This document shows positions 63,106 through 64,000 of a DNA stretch of 64,000 nt, piece after piece. Both the position numbers and the translations under genes were made by a program. The notes below the pieces were generated by a model. The model had not been told where the DNA came from. It did no database searches and saw only the letters and a program-made list of their open reading frames with translations. Source of the stretch: an uncultured bacterium (GTDB lineage: Bacteria > Myxococcota_A > Bradymonadia > UBA7976 > VGTA01). Every line of letters starts with the position of its first letter. Within the stretch, counting starts at the first letter, position 1. The stretch covers positions 143,641 to 207,640 of the forward strand of contig CALSSE010000013.1 in the NCBI GenBank assembly GCA_943788935.1. Reading direction: 5' to 3'.

Positions 63106-63713
63106 TGGTCTGAGGTCTCAGAGGAATTCTGTTTGTGGTCTGAGGTCTCAGAGGAATTCTGTTTGTTGTCTGAGGTCTCAGAGGTGTCTGAGGTCTCAGA
63201 GTGTCTGTCTGAGGTCTCAGAGGAATTCTGTTGTCTGTCGTGTCTGAGGTCTCAGAGGAAAACGTCTGAGGTCTCAGAGGGTCTGAGGTCTCAGAGGAAT
63301 TCTGTTGATGAGAGGTCTGATGAGAGGTCTGATTGTCTGAGGTCTCAGAGGAATTCTGTTGTCTGTCTGAGTCTCAGAGAGTGGTCTGAGGTCTCAGAGG
63401 AATTCTGTTTGTGGTCTGAGGTCTCAGAGGAATTCTGTTTGTTGTCTGAGGTCTCAGAGGTGTCTGAGGTCTCAGAGTGTCTGTCTGAGGTCTCAGAGGA
63501 ATTCTGTTGTCTGTCTGAGGTCTCAGAGGAATTCTGTTTGTGCGTGTCTGAGGTCTCAGAGGAATTCTGTTGTCTGTCTGAGGTCTCAGAGGAATTCTGT
63601 TGTCTGAGGTCTCAGAGGTGTCTGAGGTTCTCGTTAGATGGAGAGGTCTGATGAGAGGTCTGATGAGAGGTCTGATGAGAGGTCTGATGAGAGGTCTGAT
63701 GAGAGGTCAAGAG
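63106..63713. repeat. Large intergenic array of TCTGAGGTCTCAGAG units
   Basis: Eighteen exact copies and one variant of TCTGAGGTCTCAGAG, eleven of them followed by GAATTCTG. The unit holds a perfect TCTGAG-GT-CTCAGA inverted repeat. A 134-bp segment occurs twice without a mismatch (63106-63239 and 63382-63515). GATGAGAGGTCT 12-bp units close the array at 63640-63710, with two more copies near 63307. With its flanks it occupies the 1,004-bp gap between the pseudogene and the last gene. Confidence 0.92.
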
Positions 63714-63935
63714 CTCCAACACTCTAAAATCCCAAATGGTGAGGTGTTCAAAAAGGCGACATCTCGCTAAGAGACTGTCACTAAACAAGACAGTATCCCT
63801 CGAATAGGCTGCATAGGCATAAGGTGTTTATATTAAACAGCTTTCTTTCTTATCTGTGACTGTGGAATTATAATTAAACTTGGCATAATTCTCTCATAAG
63901 TAGGTGGTTTCCACTTTCAATATTGAGGATCACTT

Positions 63936-64000
63936 ATGTCTCTTCTTATTATCTGTTCTCAAGGCGCCCCTCCAAGCGACTGCTCTAGCCTTCGACCATC
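63936..64000 (+). CDS. N-terminus of an unidentified gene
   Basis: ATG 63936 with GAGGATCACTT just upstream opens a frame (MSLLIICSQGAPPSDCSSLRP) that runs off the end of the window. Too short to classify. Confidence 0.5.
   Translation, partial: MSLLIICSQGAPPSDCSSLRP

Noticed and set aside
63133..63651. 172-residue open frame of SEVSEEFC-type peptides across the large array
   Set aside because: It follows directly from the repeat, has no ribosome site or known domain, and would be Cys/Glu/Ser low-complexity throughout.
63106..63713. CRISPR array
   Set aside because: Spacers are short, variable in length and themselves repetitive; repeats are 15 bp; there are no cas genes.

Overview
This 64 kb window reads as bacterial chromosome from a Gram-negative member of the Myxococcota or a related deltaproteobacterial lineage; a Bradymonadales-like organism is my best guess. 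This is an inference from gene content. The window has many large Cys-rich lipoproteins with pre-peptidase or MopE-type metal-binding repeats, a paired DUF1552/DUF1592 secreted system, multihaem cytochromes, a PilZ protein with a GYF-like front end, and a classical menaquinone pathway. No rRNA, tRNA, CRISPR array, prophage or insertion sequence was recognised.

Layout. 0-6.4 kb: the end of an ABC exporter, a repeat block and three exported or lipoprotein genes of unknown role. 6.4-12.3 kb: arsS-type radical SAM protein, a DUF2817 peptidase-like protein, a small zinc-ribbon protein, DUF1415, then a Fur-box-preceded feoA-feoB pair. 12.3-18.6 kb: CAP-domain lipoprotein, MATE transporter, HAD phosphatase, methyltransferase, SAP-like protein, DUF2835 and xanthine phosphoribosyltransferase. 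18.9-23.4 kb: an overlapping MaoC / ABC-ATPase / coiled-coil lipoprotein operon. 23.4-28.5 kb: a four-gene minus-strand envelope cluster with a DUF1302-type barrel. 28.7-31.2 kb: Rieske protein, di-haem peroxidase, NTF2-like protein and P460-like lipoprotein. 31.3-42.9 kb: a long minus-strand operon, menF-menD (fused) > menA > menC-menE (fused) > polyprenyl diphosphate synthase > DAHP synthase > ubiE/menG > tsaB > membrane protein. It takes carbon from the shikimate entry step through chorismate to menaquinone; menB and menH are absent from the window. A divergent GbsR/MarR-type regulator at 43.2 kb has two near-identical palindromes in the shared intergenic region.

43.9-52.8 kb: redoxin, holA, an LptE-like lipoprotein, a multihaem/TPR cytochrome, a hypothetical protein and gltX. 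Six parS-like ParB sites flank gltX, so this segment is probably close to the replication origin. 52.8-62.9 kb: a 2-hydroxyacid dehydrogenase, the DUF1592 protein (with a C-terminal CBM2-like domain) and its DUF1552 partner, a MopE-like lipoprotein, a GYF-PilZ protein and a frameshifted Cys-rich lipoprotein. 62.9-63.9 kb: a long non-coding repeat array, then the first codons of another gene.

The most striking overall feature is the density of short tandem repeats. In genes the units are mostly multiples of three bases, often near the N-terminus of exported proteins. Between genes they are 12-30 bp units. Three genes carry frameshifts, and several of these lie inside such repeats. One motif, AGAGGAATTCTG, recurs in three separate arrays up to 11 kb apart.
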